Shown: positions 8,677 through 19,083, counted from the first letter of the stretch. The stretch: DNA of 64,000 nt from Dysgonomonas sp. 25 (GCF_010501075.1 NZ_QVMN01000001.1:664272-728271), one strand, 5' to 3'. The notes: generated from the letters alone by a model not told the origin. A program made the numbers and translations.

Positions 8677-9630
8677 TTACAAGCTTTCAAGCATTCTCTT
8701 CAAAACAGTCTGAGCCGATATTTCGCGGTTAGCCGCTTCGGGGATGACAAGCGATTGCGGACTTTCGATAACATCGTCGCTTACAATCATATTCCGCCTG
8801 ACAGGGAGACAATGCATAAAATAGGCAGTATCGGTCAGTCCCATTTTTTCAGTAGTGACTGTCCACGAACGGTCTTTGCTCAATATCTTGCCGTAATTAG
8901 GCTCTTCGTAAGCTGCCCAATTCTTGGCATAGACAAAGTCTGCTGCTTCCAAGGCTTTGTTCTGATCGTACTCTACCTTTGTCCCTCTGACAAATTTAGG
9001 ATCTAACTCATATCCCTTGGGGTGGGTAATAACAAAATCGACATCGGCCTCATTCATAAAATCGGCAAAAGAGTTAGGTACTGCCTGCGGTAGCGCTTTG
9101 GGATGCGGAGCCCATGTAAGCACAACTTTCGGGCGAGCTTTTTTCTTATACTCCTCGATTGTGATCAAATCGGCAAAGGCCTGCAAAGGATGTCCTGTAG
9201 CGGCTTCCATACTGAAAACAGGACGCCCCGAATACTGAATAAACTGGTTCAGTATCTTTTCGTTATAGTCATCCTCTTTATTCTCGAACTGGGCAAAAGC
9301 ACGCACGCCAATGATGTCGCAATAAGAACCCATCACAGGAATAGCCTCGAGGATATGCTCCGATTTATCCCCGTCCATGATAACACCCCGTTCGGTTTCG
9401 AGCTTCCAGGCGCCTTGGTTGATATCGAGTACCATCGTGTTCATTCCCAGATTCATCCCGGCCTTTTGTGTACTCAAACGGGTGCGGAGACTCGAATTGA
9501 AAAACACCATCAATAAGGTCTTGTTCTCTCCTAAATGCTTATAAGCGAAACGATTCTTTTTTATCTCGAGCGCTTCCTTAACGGCTGCTTTCAAACCGCC
9601 TAAATCTTTTACGTTGGTATATGTTCTCAT
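8677..9630 (-). CDS. argF': N-succinylornithine carbamoyltransferase-type enzyme (ArgF')
   Basis: Cytoplasmic arginine biosynthesis enzyme that carbamoylates an acylated ornithine, the variant route of Bacteroidales. At 317 aa it carries the carbamoyl phosphate motif SSLRTR (residues 46-51), the HPLQ-equivalent GHPLQAFADL, WAPHPKALPQAVPNS and HCLPVRR, and Trp75 in NQGAWKLETERGV, all features of the N-acetyl/N-succinylornithine branch. From memory, residue 90 is Pro in the Bacteroides fragilis succinylornithine enzyme and the equivalent residue is Glu in the acetylornithine enzyme; here it is Ser (DGDKSEH). The acyl group is therefore inferred. It is the last gene of the proB-proA operon, 24 bp after the small ORF. 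Confidence 0.9.
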   Translation of the reverse strand: MRTYTNVKDLGGLKAAVKEALEIKKNRFAYKHLGENKTLLMVFFNSSLRTRLSTQKAGMNLGMNTMVLDINQGAWKLETERGVIMDGDKSEHILEAIPVMGSYCDIIGVRAFAQFENKEDDYNEKILNQFIQYSGRPVFSMEAATGHPLQAFADLITIEEYKKKARPKVVLTWAPHPKALPQAVPNSFADFMNEADVDFVITHPKGYELDPKFVRGTKVEYDQNKALEAADFVYAKNWAAYEEPNYGKILSKDRSWTVTTEKMGLTDTAYFMHCLPVRRNMIVSDDVIESPQSLVIPEAANREISAQTVLKRMLESL

Positions 9631-9654
9631 TGTTTTATGCTTTTTATCTGTTAC

Positions 9655-9834
9655 TTATTCCTCACTGAAATGCTTCTTCTCCCGCTTTCGGTCATATAAC
9701 TTTTTGCTTTTATGCACTTTAGTGATACGCTGCCAGCCGACAAATTGCTCGAGTTGAAGCTCTCTGTCAGCCTTCTTCACAGCTTTTATATAATCGGATG
9801 TTTCGATTTTCTTTTTTACCTTTTTCTTTTTCAT
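9655..9834 (-). CDS. Small basic conserved-type protein between proA and argF'
   Basis: 59 aa starting at the ATG at 9834-9832, which overlaps the proA TGA by 4 bp (ATGA), a translational-coupling arrangement that decides the start. The N-terminus is very lysine-rich ([20 protein letters not shown]) and the C-terminal half is also basic ([20 protein letters not shown]). There is no signal peptide or membrane segment. The function is unknown; the charge suggests nucleic-acid or ribosome binding, but that is a guess. Confidence 0.6.
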   Translation of the reverse strand: MKKKKVKKKIETSDYIKAVKKADRELQLEQFVGWQRITKVHKSKKLYDRKREKKHFSEE

Positions 9835-11081
9835 ACCCGTACTTGTCCACTCCCTTCTATAATCCATTTATAAGTGCAAAGCTCCTCCAAAGCCATCGGC
9901 CCCCGTGCATGCAACTTTTGTGTACTGATACCGATTTCCGCTCCCATAGCGAATTGTGCTCCATCGGTAAAAGCAGTCGAAGCATTCGCATATACGCAAG
10001 CGGCATCGATCAGCTTCTCGAACATATTTATAGCTGTACGATCCTCGCTTACAATAGCTTCGCTATGCTTAGACGTATATCTATTGATGTGCTCTACAGC
10101 ATCTTCGAACGAAGAAACCGTTTTAATAGCCATCTTATAATCGAGAAACTCCGTTCCGAAACTATTATCGTCGGCTTCCTCCAATTTCCCCTGATATACA
10201 CCCTCCAGCACTTCGTAGGCATATTTATCGGCATATATCGTTACACCATGCTCCGCCAATCCCTCGCAAAGAGCAGGTAAACCATCCAGTCTGTCTCTAT
10301 CGATAACCAAGCAATCGAGCGAGTTGCAAACACTCACCTTACGCGTCTTGGCATTGGTTATGATGGCTTTGCCTTTATTCAAATCACCTTCTTTGTGAAA
10401 ATAGGTATGGCAGACGCCCGCGCCTGTTTCGATAACAGGTATGCGCGAATTTTCGCGGACAAACTCTATCAATTGCTTTCCTCCGCGCGGGATAATCAGG
10501 TCGACGTAATCCCTCGCTTTCAGCAGTTCTTCGGTAACAGCATGATCCGCCGGCAGCAGCATACAAACATTCGGGCAAATTCCGTTTTCGTCTAAGACAG
10601 TACGGATTATATCGACAATCGCTTCGTTCGTGAATTTAGCATCCGAACCACCTTTCAGTATACAGGCATTACGGGATTTGAAACATAGCGAAAACACATC
10701 GAAACTGACATTGGGGCGAGCCTCATATATAATACCGATTACTCCGAACGGAACAGTTACCCGCGACAGATTCAGCCCATTGGGCAATGTCCGCTGCAAA
10801 ATCGTCTGCCCCACAGGAGAAGGCAGCCCGGCGACATTGCGGATGTCGTTCGCAATGGCTTGTATCCGCTCTTCGGTCAACAGCAGGCGATCGTATTTGG
10901 GATTTTCTTTATCCATCAACTGCAAATCTTTCTGATTCTCAGCGAGGATATAAAACATTTTCAACTCGGCTTCTTTGGCAATAGCCTCCAATACATTTTC
11001 GATTTCTTCCTCAGACAATAAGCTGAGGGTTTTAGATGCATCTTTTACTAATTCGAATCTTTCCGTGTGATAGTCGTCCAT
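9831..11081 (-). CDS. proA: Gamma-glutamyl phosphate reductase
   Basis: Second step of proline synthesis: NADPH-dependent reduction of glutamyl-5-phosphate to glutamate-5-semialdehyde. At 416 aa it matches the usual length. Family blocks seen: [42 protein letters not shown], and the catalytic-cysteine region [17 protein letters not shown]. The C-terminal part has the invariant [16 protein letters not shown]. The gene starts 2 bp after the proB stop and its own stop overlaps the next start by 4 bp, so the genes form a tight operon. Confidence 0.96.
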   Translation of the reverse strand: MDDYHTERFELVKDASKTLSLLSEEEIENVLEAIAKEAELKMFYILAENQKDLQLMDKENPKYDRLLLTEERIQAIANDIRNVAGLPSPVGQTILQRTLPNGLNLSRVTVPFGVIGIIYEARPNVSFDVFSLCFKSRNACILKGGSDAKFTNEAIVDIIRTVLDENGICPNVCMLLPADHAVTEELLKARDYVDLIIPRGGKQLIEFVRENSRIPVIETGAGVCHTYFHKEGDLNKGKAIITNAKTRKVSVCNSLDCLVIDRDRLDGLPALCEGLAEHGVTIYADKYAYEVLEGVYQGKLEEADDNSFGTEFLDYKMAIKTVSSFEDAVEHINRYTSKHSEAIVSEDRTAINMFEKLIDAACVYANASTAFTDGAQFAMGAEIGISTQKLHARGPMALEELCTYKWIIEGSGQVRV

Positions 11082-11083
11082 AA

Positions 11084-12166
11084 TTATTGTTCTATATATA
11101 AGTAATCGTAGTGTACGATTGGCCTTTTATTGTTCTTTCCTATAACTTCATTTACCTCATCGCTATTGTAGGTCGTCCGCCCGATACCTATCATCGAACC
11201 GTCTTCGTCTACAATACTGATGATATCATCTACCTCGAAGCGCCCTTCCACAGCTATTATTCCCACAGGCAGCAGGCTTACCGCACGATTGCCCGTCAAG
11301 GCTTCTTTTGCTCCTGCATTCACAACCACCTTACCTTTCGAGAATCCGTCGGAGTGAGCAATCCATTTCTTCACGCTCGACAAATCCTCTTTAGATGGGA
11401 TAAAGCGCGTATATACCAATTCTTGTTTATCATTCAGTATATCGGGTAGGATATTCGTTTTGCGCCCATTGGCTATGATAACCTCTATCCCTTCCTCGGC
11501 AACTTTGCGCGCCATATTGTATTTGGTTTGCATGCCTCCCCTACCCGTCTCGGATTTAGACGTCTGGATAAAGTCTTCTATATTATCCTTCCTTACATCT
11601 ATTTCTCTGATAACCCGGGCATCGGAATTTTTGGGATTTCCGTTATATATACCGTCTATATTGCTTAATATTATCAGGCGCTTGCAATTCATCATAGCAG
11701 CTACCAGCCCCGAGAGTTCGTCATTATCCGTAAACATCAACTCGTTCACCGAAGTCGTATCATTCTCATTCACGATAGGCAACACGCTATTATCGAGCAT
11801 TGTACGAATACAGTTCTGTTGATTCAGATAATGCCTTCGGGTAGCAAAATCCTCTTTGGTTGTAAGCACTTGCCCACAAAGGATGCCATGTTGGTGAAAC
11901 AGATCATAGTAGCGGTTAATCAACTTAGCCTGTCCTACAGCAGAATACAACTGACGCGCCGAGACAGTATCGAGCTTCGGCCGGTTCTTCAATTCCGTCT
12001 TACCGGCAGCCACCGCTCCCGACGATACAAGTATCACTTCCACTCCTTCGCGATGAAGTTCAGCTATTTGATCGACAAATGCCGACATCTGCGTGATATC
12101 GAGCGTCCCGTCTTTGCGGGTGAGCAAACTGCTCCCTATTTTAACAACTAATCTTTCCGTTTTCAC
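11084..12166 (-). CDS. proB: Glutamate 5-kinase with PUA domain
   Basis: First step of proline synthesis: phosphorylation of glutamate by ATP. 360 aa; the amino-acid kinase fold occupies ~1-250 ([10 protein letters not shown] at the start, [41 protein letters not shown]), and a C-terminal PUA domain follows ([14 protein letters not shown]... [22 protein letters not shown]). The frame begins at GTG (12166); an ATG seven bases upstream is out of frame. The first gene of the proB-proA-small ORF-argF' operon. A minus-strand TAnnTTTG motif lies just upstream. Feedback regulation by proline is typical of the family. Confidence 0.95.
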   Translation of the reverse strand: MKTERLVVKIGSSLLTRKDGTLDITQMSAFVDQIAELHREGVEVILVSSGAVAAGKTELKNRPKLDTVSARQLYSAVGQAKLINRYYDLFHQHGILCGQVLTTKEDFATRRHYLNQQNCIRTMLDNSVLPIVNENDTTSVNELMFTDNDELSGLVAAMMNCKRLIILSNIDGIYNGNPKNSDARVIREIDVRKDNIEDFIQTSKSETGRGGMQTKYNMARKVAEEGIEVIIANGRKTNILPDILNDKQELVYTRFIPSKEDLSSVKKWIAHSDGFSKGKVVVNAGAKEALTGNRAVSLLPVGIIAVEGRFEVDDIISIVDEDGSMIGIGRTTYNSDEVNEVIGKNNKRPIVHYDYLYIEQ

Positions 12167-12187
12167 ATCTCATTTATGTAGATGTAA

Positions 12188-12195
12188 CAAAGTTA
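12188..12195 (-). promoter_or_regulatory. -7 promoter element (TAACTTTG) for the proB operon
   Basis: Reverse complement of CAAAGTTA, matching TAnnTTTG, 22 bp upstream of the proB start codon. The leader would be very short. No clear -33 element is seen. Confidence 0.5.
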
Positions 12196-12325
12196 TAATA
12201 TTATTTTTATAACTCTGCTATTTTTATACGGCAAGAGGAATCTTTACTATCATTTTTAATCGATAAGAGAAAAGTGATAGCACAAAATGTTTATTACAAT
12301 AGTCAACCGATGGAGAAAAGTAGCC

Positions 12326-12934
12326 TTAACGGGTTATTTTCAGTATTTTTCCCGATTCCACATCTGCTTTCAATTCGGCTTTCGAGAATCCTTCGACATA
12401 CTCGTCGTCCTCATCCAGAAATTCATCAGCCTTTAGCTCGTCGAAAGCACTTTTCTTATTTATCGTATAACCGTGCGGATAAAAGTAGATAGAGTCTTTG
12501 GTCGCACTGGCTACCTTATAAAGCGTATACTCCTTGTAGGCCTCTTTCACCTGATAGATATCCCCTACCGTCGGGTTTTCTATCTTGGCCATTGCACCCG
12601 ACTTGCGGTCACTCGATGCCGAGCTACCGGTAATTGCAACAAACACAACAAATAAAGCAATGATAATCAATCCGATAAATGTCCATTTCGGTGTTTTCAC
12701 CTGTTGCTTCACTTCTTTGGGCACCGGCATATGCGCAGTGTCAAACAACCCTCCACAATCGCCGCAAACCATAGAATAGCTCCTGTAAATAGGGAAAATA
12801 GGTATCCAAAACACATGAAAATAGCGTTGTTGCGGTACTGCAAAGATAGCATGTTCTCTGCCACAGGCCGGGCATGCATAGTCCGTCTGAACTGCCGGAC
12901 GAACAGAAGATCTCGTTCCAAAAATGAAAATCAT
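12326..12934 (-). CDS. Zinc-ribbon membrane-anchored protein of unknown function
   Basis: 202 aa. Two CxxC pairs, CPAC (~residues 21-24) and CGDC (~57-60), form a zinc ribbon near the N-terminus, separated by a hydrophobic aromatic stretch (FHVFWIPIFPIYRSYS). A single membrane helix follows (TFIGLIIIALFVVFVAITGS, ~residues 87-106). The C-terminal ~90 residues are soluble, probably a beta-rich domain (VGDIYQVKEAYKEYTLYKV). Zinc-ribbon/TM proteins like this occur across Bacteroidetes without assigned function. It stands between the proB promoter and the phosphatase gene and is not obviously in an operon. Confidence 0.6.
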   Translation of the reverse strand: MIFIFGTRSSVRPAVQTDYACPACGREHAIFAVPQQRYFHVFWIPIFPIYRSYSMVCGDCGGLFDTAHMPVPKEVKQQVKTPKWTFIGLIIIALFVVFVAITGSSASSDRKSGAMAKIENPTVGDIYQVKEAYKEYTLYKVASATKDSIYFYPHGYTINKKSAFDELKADEFLDEDDEYVEGFSKAELKADVESGKILKITR

Positions 12935-13075
12935 AGTATTGTGTGTTTAATGAATAAATGAATTACTTACAGGAGCAAAGATAAGAAATATTTATGAAAA
13001 GTAAGGGCTGATTTTCACCTTTCAGCAAAAACCAACCCTAAGTTAACCAACCTCTATTTAGCCTCTACTTTACGA

Positions 13076-14353
13076 TTATTTGCTCAATAGAGATTCATAA
13101 TATTTTTTCACATCCTTCCAATGATAGTAAGGTGCAATATCCGTCTTGACAGGAGGAACGGCAATTTCCCGTTCGTGCAAAAGGAACTTGACAATAATAT
13201 CATCCGGATTCTTCTTGTTCTTAAAAAATACAATCTGTATATTCCCCGCCATAGGCGCAACTTTGAAATCGCTCCAAGCCTTATAGAAATCGGCTGTCTC
13301 GGCTATGCTGTTATAGCAACCATCCAGATGCAGCAACAGTGCTAAAGGAATTATATTCCCGTCGTGAGCGAAGCGCAGATCCGCACCTTTTCCGCCATGC
13401 GCAATGATTTCATCTGCACTGTCGAGTATATTCTTTAGAAGGGGCTTGCAGTTCTCGAGCATCAATCCTCCATTCAAAGCCGAATTGGCATCGTTCACAT
13501 AGAGCTTATAGTTCTTGCACTGCCACAGATCGAAAAGCTCCTGTTTGTCAAATATATCGTAGAATGACAAATCGGTTTCTATGTTCTGCATTCCTCCGGC
13601 AATGGCAAACAATCCCCACATCAATTCTTTCGGATTGATTTGTTTCAAGAGGTATTCCTTATCCGAAAACAGAGAGTTGACCAACCGACCGGGATTCACA
13701 TGAGCTTCCTCAAACTTGCGGTATTCCTCTTTCCACGTATCTTTGGCCGAACGGTAAGCAATCGCTTCCTCGGTATGATGGTTCAGGTATCGCTGATACT
13801 TCATGCTCGATTCGCGCGGTATCTGCAATCTGGGGTTAAGCTCTTTCAGTCGTTCGCAAAAAGCATCCATACTCAACGCACAGCGCACAATAGTGGTAGC
13901 GCAGGCTGTCATATGGGCATCGTCGGTAAAGACTTGCGGATAATGCTTATACATGCGTTCGGCAATACCTCTTTGTTCGCGGACACCCAACGGTGAGAGA
14001 TCTCCTCCACGAAATTCCGCTTCCTGCCAAACTATCCGCAAACGATTGAGGACGTCCACGCCTAAAGGTGATAAAGCATTCTTCTTATTGGCATCGTCGA
14101 AAAGATCCAATACCGATTTATAGGTTTCGTCGCTTATCAGGTAGCGGGAGCCATGCCGCCCGAAATGGCTGATATAAAATGCTTCATATCCTTTGGGTAC
14201 GGCAGTCAGTTTAGGAATGTCTCCTGATGGATAAGCATAGTAAACGCCACCCGTTTTTTCGGGAGTATCAAATAGCTCTTGCTTGGAAGTTTGCCCAAAA
14301 CCAAAGAGATTAAACAGAAAGAGAAGAGTGAGGATAATATACGCTTTGTTCAT
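13076..14353 (-). CDS. Secreted histidine acid phosphatase (MINPP/phytase-like)
   Basis: 425 aa with a signal peptide (ends LFGFGQ), so it is periplasmic or surface-located. The branch-2 histidine phosphatase signature SHFGRHGSRY (RHGxR; catalytic His and Arg) is at ~residues 63-72, and the distal proton-donor motif is AHDGN at ~328-332 (HD type rather than HAE). The family removes phosphate from phytate, inositol phosphates, glucose-1-phosphate and similar esters. It lies 57 bp downstream of the SusD gene in the same direction, which suggests the SusCD pair delivers or captures a phosphorylated substrate. The substrate is not determined. Confidence 0.8.
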   Translation of the reverse strand: MNKAYIILTLLFLFNLFGFGQTSKQELFDTPEKTGGVYYAYPSGDIPKLTAVPKGYEAFYISHFGRHGSRYLISDETYKSVLDLFDDANKKNALSPLGVDVLNRLRIVWQEAEFRGGDLSPLGVREQRGIAERMYKHYPQVFTDDAHMTACATTIVRCALSMDAFCERLKELNPRLQIPRESSMKYQRYLNHHTEEAIAYRSAKDTWKEEYRKFEEAHVNPGRLVNSLFSDKEYLLKQINPKELMWGLFAIAGGMQNIETDLSFYDIFDKQELFDLWQCKNYKLYVNDANSALNGGLMLENCKPLLKNILDSADEIIAHGGKGADLRFAHDGNIIPLALLLHLDGCYNSIAETADFYKAWSDFKVAPMAGNIQIVFFKNKKNPDDIIVKFLLHEREIAVPPVKTDIAPYYHWKDVKKYYESLLSK

Positions 14354-14410
14354 AATTTATATTTTATAACAGAGGTGCCTCCCGAAAGAGGCTACCTCAT
14401 CAATTATAGT

Positions 14411-16081
14411 TTACATGAAGTCGGGGTTCTGTGTCAGATATGGATTCACGGTGAACTCATCCTGCGGGATAGGGAACAATTTATATTTATTGTTTACATC
14501 TCGCCCTACATAGTTGCCTGCTGCTCCGTCGCTGCCTTTCCAGTCCCAGTTATATCCTGATGTGAATTTGCCGAAGCGTATCAGGTCTGTTCTGCGCACA
14601 AGCTCGGTATGCAATTCGCGTGCACGTTCGTCCAGAATGAAATCCAATGACAACTGCGCACTTGTTATACGTCCCGAAACACCACCGCCATAAGCGCCCG
14701 ACAGATAGGCTCTGTCGCGTATTTCATTGACATAGTTCAATGCCTCGGTCGTTGTTCCGCTTGCTCCGCGCAAGATAGCCTCAGCTGCCATCAGGTAGGC
14801 ATCGGCCGTACGGAACATAGGGAAATCGATAGATGTATAACTTGCATTCAAATCCGTTCCATCTTTCAGCACATTACGCCATTTCATACATGCATAGCCA
14901 TTATTGAAATCCTTTTGGAACGATTTTCCAGGTATCCATGTTTCTTTGGTATGTCCTGTCGAGAAGAATTGAGCCCGCTTGTCTTTTTTGTTGTCGCCCC
15001 AGATATCAGTCTGGCTGAACGTCTGATCTGCTACATCGAACAAGTCTACCAATTGTGTCTTCACACGGGCATTTCCCCAGCTATTGTTCACACCTGTCGG
15101 ATAATAAGTACCCATCGTCCCGTTCACCAAAGCCTTCACCATGAAGTTGGTACCGGCATGTCCCGGCGAGTGTGTTTCGTCTTGCACCAATGGCCAGATA
15201 ATCTCCGAACAAGTATTATTATCTGCTAAGAAGATATGACGGTAATCGGACGCCAGAGGGTATTTATTGCTGTCTATTACTTTCTTGGCATTCAGATAAG
15301 CTTTCTCATATTGGTTCTCTCCTACCCATGTTTCGGCATTCAGGTAGATGCGTGACAGTAAAAACCATCCTGCAACCTTGTCTACGCGGGCATATACATT
15401 CGCTCCCGGCTCTTTGAGCGTCAGCGCTACATCTTCAGCTTCAGCCACCACGAAGTCGTATATTTCGCGTCTTGTCTTCTGATGCGGCATAGTACCTATC
15501 TTCATTGTTTCGTCTACAAACGGAACCGAACCGTACAAGTCGCATAGCATCATATAGCAATAGGCACGAATAAAGCGGGCTTCGGCAATATAGTATTCGT
15601 ATTCGTTCTCCATTTCGTCGTATACGCCACGGTCTTTGAGTTTAGACTCGGTGGTTTCACGCAAGAACTCGTTGCAATAGTTGATAGCCATAAAGAGCCT
15701 GTAATATGGATAGCTCAATACTTTATTAGACGAATCCCAATCCAGATAAAGCATATCTAGCGTTCCGTGGCTACTTCCGGCATGAAGAAGAATCTCATCC
15801 GTAGTACACACCTGCAAGTAGAATAATGCTCTTGTATAACCGCTATATCCTTCGTCGATATTAGGCACGTCGCCATTTCCACCGGGACCTTCTTGCCCCG
15901 TCATAATCAATGATGCATAACATTTTGCCAATACTCCTTCGTATCCTTCGGCCGTATCATACACGTCTTCACCTACAAGCCTGTTATCGTCCAGAGGCAT
16001 CGTATCCAGATCGCTCAGACATGATGAGCACAAGAGGACAGAGGCTATGGCTAATAAGATATATTTAATCGTTTTTTTCAT
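14411..16081 (-). CDS. SusD/RagB-family outer-membrane nutrient-binding lipoprotein
   Basis: Surface lipoprotein that captures substrate for its SusC partner. 556 aa from the ATG at 16081; a GGAGGA Shine-Dalgarno 7-8 bases before this ATG decides it over the upstream TTG. The lipoprotein signal ends LLCSSC, with Cys21 as the lipidated residue. SusD hallmarks are present: the N-terminal LDTMPLDDN segment, TPR-like helices (YYIAEARFIRAYCYMMLCDLYG), FDVADQ..., and the C-terminal FILDERARELHTELVRRTDLIRFGKF and LFPIPQDEFTVNPYLTQNPDF. It lies 17 bp after susC and forms one operon with it and the phosphatase. Confidence 0.95.
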   Translation of the reverse strand: MKKTIKYILLAIASVLLCSSCLSDLDTMPLDDNRLVGEDVYDTAEGYEGVLAKCYASLIMTGQEGPGGNGDVPNIDEGYSGYTRALFYLQVCTTDEILLHAGSSHGTLDMLYLDWDSSNKVLSYPYYRLFMAINYCNEFLRETTESKLKDRGVYDEMENEYEYYIAEARFIRAYCYMMLCDLYGSVPFVDETMKIGTMPHQKTRREIYDFVVAEAEDVALTLKEPGANVYARVDKVAGWFLLSRIYLNAETWVGENQYEKAYLNAKKVIDSNKYPLASDYRHIFLADNNTCSEIIWPLVQDETHSPGHAGTNFMVKALVNGTMGTYYPTGVNNSWGNARVKTQLVDLFDVADQTFSQTDIWGDNKKDKRAQFFSTGHTKETWIPGKSFQKDFNNGYACMKWRNVLKDGTDLNASYTSIDFPMFRTADAYLMAAEAILRGASGTTTEALNYVNEIRDRAYLSGAYGGGVSGRITSAQLSLDFILDERARELHTELVRRTDLIRFGKFTSGYNWDWKGSDGAAGNYVGRDVNNKYKLFPIPQDEFTVNPYLTQNPDFM

Positions 16082-16098
16082 AATGAACTCCTCCAAGG

Positions 16099-19083
16099 TT
16101 AAAATTTAAGATTTACTGATAAGGTATATATTCTTGGACGTTGATAGGTATTTTTATCAATCCCGCTGTATATTTCAGGATCTACGCCCGAATAGTTGGT
16201 AATCGTCCAAACGTTTTGTGCACTGAAGGCTAAACGTAATGAGCTCGATTCGTTCCACAACTTATTGAATGTATATCCCAATGTGATGTTGTCTACTTTG
16301 AAGAATGATCCACTTTCGAGGTAGTAATCGGTGTAAATACGATCTTGCGTGAATCCGTCTTTTATAGTTTGTTTCGATACATTGCTCGATACTTTATTTG
16401 AGCTGAACAAGTCGTCGAGCGATTGTGAGGCTTGCTGGTAGTTATAAACGTAATTGCCGAAGCTACCGTGACCGTTTATACCCAAATCCCAGTTCTTGTA
16501 ATTCAATCTTGTCGAAAGCCCGTAATAATATGGTACTCTCGAACTCTTATCTGTCACATATTTATGTGCATTGCTTTCGCTCGTCGTGATAGAACCGTCT
16601 TTAGCGATATATTGTCCGTCTAACGGTTTTCCGTCTGAGTCATACGCTTGTTTCAACAGGTAGAATGTATTCGGCGTTTCGTTCACCATATATACTTGCA
16701 GATATTTCCCTGTTCCACCCGCATTTCCGGTAGCTACATAGTTATCTTCGGTATCGATGGTATTCAATTTCGTAATCTTGGATGTACCATACGAGAAGTT
16801 CCCGCTCAATGTCCATTCCCAGTCTTTTGTCTTTACAGGAATAACATTCAGTGCCAGCTCGACACCCTTACTTTCCATATTCCCGATATTGGTGCTTACC
16901 ACATTCGTGAAGTTGCTTCCGGCTGGAACGAATATCGTATTCAATAAGTCTTTCGTATCGCGTGTATATACATCTATGCTACCGTAAATGCGGTTTTTCA
17001 GGAATCCATAGTCCAATCCGATATTATAGGTACTTGTTGTTTCCCACTTGATATTTGGGTCCGAACCATTCGGGCGATACATGGTTACCCATCTGTTACC
17101 AAACTGATATTGTGCATTATCGTACGAAGCGGTATAATCCGTGAGATGTACATAATAGTCGCCGATAGCCTGTTGCCCTGTGCGACCGTAGCTTAAACGG
17201 ACTTTCAGGTCGGAGAGGTAGTTGATCTTCTTCATAAAGTTTTCCTCTGTCAAACGGTAAGCCAGAGCCGCAGAAGGGAAGTAGCCCCATCTGTTATCTT
17301 TGGCAAAGCGGGACGATGCATCGGCACGCAGTGTAGCCGTCAAAGTCAGCTTTTGAGCGAAAGTATAATTAAGACGTCCGAAGAAAGAAAGCAAATAAAG
17401 CTCTTGCTCGTCATGTCTTGGTACTTCTGTCGAAATAGGATTTCCGTCCAAATCGGTCGGTACTTTTATATCGTTCTTGTACCAGAAGCGTTGCCATTCG
17501 TATCCCGCCATGGCATTGATGTTATGCTTCTCGGTCAAATCCTTGGTATAATTGGCATAAGCATTTATCAGGTAGTTCTTGTTCCTGTTCTTCTCATCCG
17601 ACTTTCTTCCTGTACCATCATACAAGTTTCCGGTGTACATAGACGGAGCATAGTTCGGTATCTTCTCCTCATAAGTATTTTTGCTGATGTCGTAACCCAT
17701 ATTCAGGTTCAGTTGCAAATCTTCCAAGCCATGCACTTTATAGTTGAATGCAATGTTACCGATAGATTGAAGCGTTTTGTCCAATTTATTAGGCAATCTC
17801 AGATCCGAAACGGGATTGCTTGCCGCTAACGTAATCGGCACACCACCATCTAACCACATATAATATCCAAGTCCCATCTGACCGGCATATGTTTCGTGAA
17901 CAGGACGAGTAGGGTCAAACGATATAGCACTACCGATAGCACCTGTCGACGCAGGTTCGTCACGCTCCATCGTACCCTTCACATTGATATCCACTGTCAA
18001 GTGGTCATTTAAGAATTTAGGAGAAACCCCTACCCCGGCATTAAAGCGCTTATAATTATTGCCTTCGAGTGTACCATCCTGGTCGAGGAATCCTACAGAA
18101 ACACGATAAGGCATCTTCTTGGCAGCCCCGCTGATAGATAAGTTATGATCCATACCATAGCCCGTGCGGAAGATCTTCTTTTGCCAGTTTGTAGAAGCAT
18201 TGCCTAACTGGAAAGTAGCCGGAGCATTGGCATATTGGTCAAATACGTCTCTATACTCATCTGCACCGAGTACATCATAGTAATCGGGAACAGTGCTCGC
18301 CGTAAAGTTGGCATTGTATGTAATCTGCGGTTTAGTCGCACCTGTAATCCCCTTCTTAGTCGTAACAATCACGACACCGTTCGAAGCGCGCGAACCGTAG
18401 ATCGCTGTAGCCGAAGCATCTTTCAGAACGGTAAAGGTTTCGATATCATTCGGATTGATAGAGTTCAACGACTTATTGCTCACCGGCACACCATCTATAA
18501 CGATAAGCGGATCGTTGGTAGCAGACAGTGAAGCACCCATACGGATACGGATAGTGCTGCTGCTACCAGGAGCCCCGCTTCCCGGAACGATGTTTACCCC
18601 TGCAACCTTCCCAATCAGGGCGTCTTCGGCCTTCACCTGAATCCCTTTATTCAGTTCATCAGGTTTTATCGAAGTCAAAGAGCCTGTTGCATCGCCTTTC
18701 CTGACCTGACCATAACCAATCACGACGACTTCATCCAATTGTTCTACATCTTCATCCATTGCAATGGTAAACGAAGATTGTTCTGCTACGGGAAGCTCCT
18801 GTGTTCTAAATCCTAAGTATGAAATAACTAAGACAGAACCTCTTGCTGCTTCGAGCTCGAATGTTCCGTCGATGTCTGTCATTGTACCGCTGGTTGTACC
18901 TTTAATAGAGATGCCAGCACCTATAATAGGCTCATTTGTAGCTTTTTCTATTACTTTTCCGGTGACAGTAATTTTTTGCTGATTTTGTGCTGTCAGGTGA
19001 AGACTCGTTAAGAATATCCCCATTAAGAGTAATAGGAATACCTTGAAATCTACCTTTCGAGAATAGTCTTTTTTTTGTTCCAT
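16099..19083 (-). CDS. SusC/RagA-family TonB-dependent outer-membrane transporter
   Basis: 994 aa. Signal peptide at ~14-33, then a carboxypeptidase-D-like regulatory domain (VTGKVIEKATNEPIIGAGIS... GTFELEA), the TonB-box region (DEVVVIGYGQVRKGDATGS), the plug domain (LIVIDGVPVSNKSLNSINPNDIE..., TVLKDASATAIYGSRASNGVV) and a C-terminal 22-strand beta barrel ending NLKF. It imports the substrate captured by SusD, powered by TonB. Transcribed with susD and the phosphatase; the substrate is inferred, not shown, to be phosphorylated. No ECF sigma or anti-sigma pair precedes it. Confidence 0.96.
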   Translation of the reverse strand: MEQKKDYSRKVDFKVFLLLLMGIFLTSLHLTAQNQQKITVTGKVIEKATNEPIIGAGISIKGTTSGTMTDIDGTFELEAARGSVLVISYLGFRTQELPVAEQSSFTIAMDEDVEQLDEVVVIGYGQVRKGDATGSLTSIKPDELNKGIQVKAEDALIGKVAGVNIVPGSGAPGSSSTIRIRMGASLSATNDPLIVIDGVPVSNKSLNSINPNDIETFTVLKDASATAIYGSRASNGVVIVTTKKGITGATKPQITYNANFTASTVPDYYDVLGADEYRDVFDQYANAPATFQLGNASTNWQKKIFRTGYGMDHNLSISGAAKKMPYRVSVGFLDQDGTLEGNNYKRFNAGVGVSPKFLNDHLTVDINVKGTMERDEPASTGAIGSAISFDPTRPVHETYAGQMGLGYYMWLDGGVPITLAASNPVSDLRLPNKLDKTLQSIGNIAFNYKVHGLEDLQLNLNMGYDISKNTYEEKIPNYAPSMYTGNLYDGTGRKSDEKNRNKNYLINAYANYTKDLTEKHNINAMAGYEWQRFWYKNDIKVPTDLDGNPISTEVPRHDEQELYLLSFFGRLNYTFAQKLTLTATLRADASSRFAKDNRWGYFPSAALAYRLTEENFMKKINYLSDLKVRLSYGRTGQQAIGDYYVHLTDYTASYDNAQYQFGNRWVTMYRPNGSDPNIKWETTSTYNIGLDYGFLKNRIYGSIDVYTRDTKDLLNTIFVPAGSNFTNVVSTNIGNMESKGVELALNVIPVKTKDWEWTLSGNFSYGTSKITKLNTIDTEDNYVATGNAGGTGKYLQVYMVNETPNTFYLLKQAYDSDGKPLDGQYIAKDGSITTSESNAHKYVTDKSSRVPYYYGLSTRLNYKNWDLGINGHGSFGNYVYNYQQASQSLDDLFSSNKVSSNVSKQTIKDGFTQDRIYTDYYLESGSFFKVDNITLGYTFNKLWNESSSLRLAFSAQNVWTITNYSGVDPEIYSGIDKNTYQRPRIYTLSVNLKF

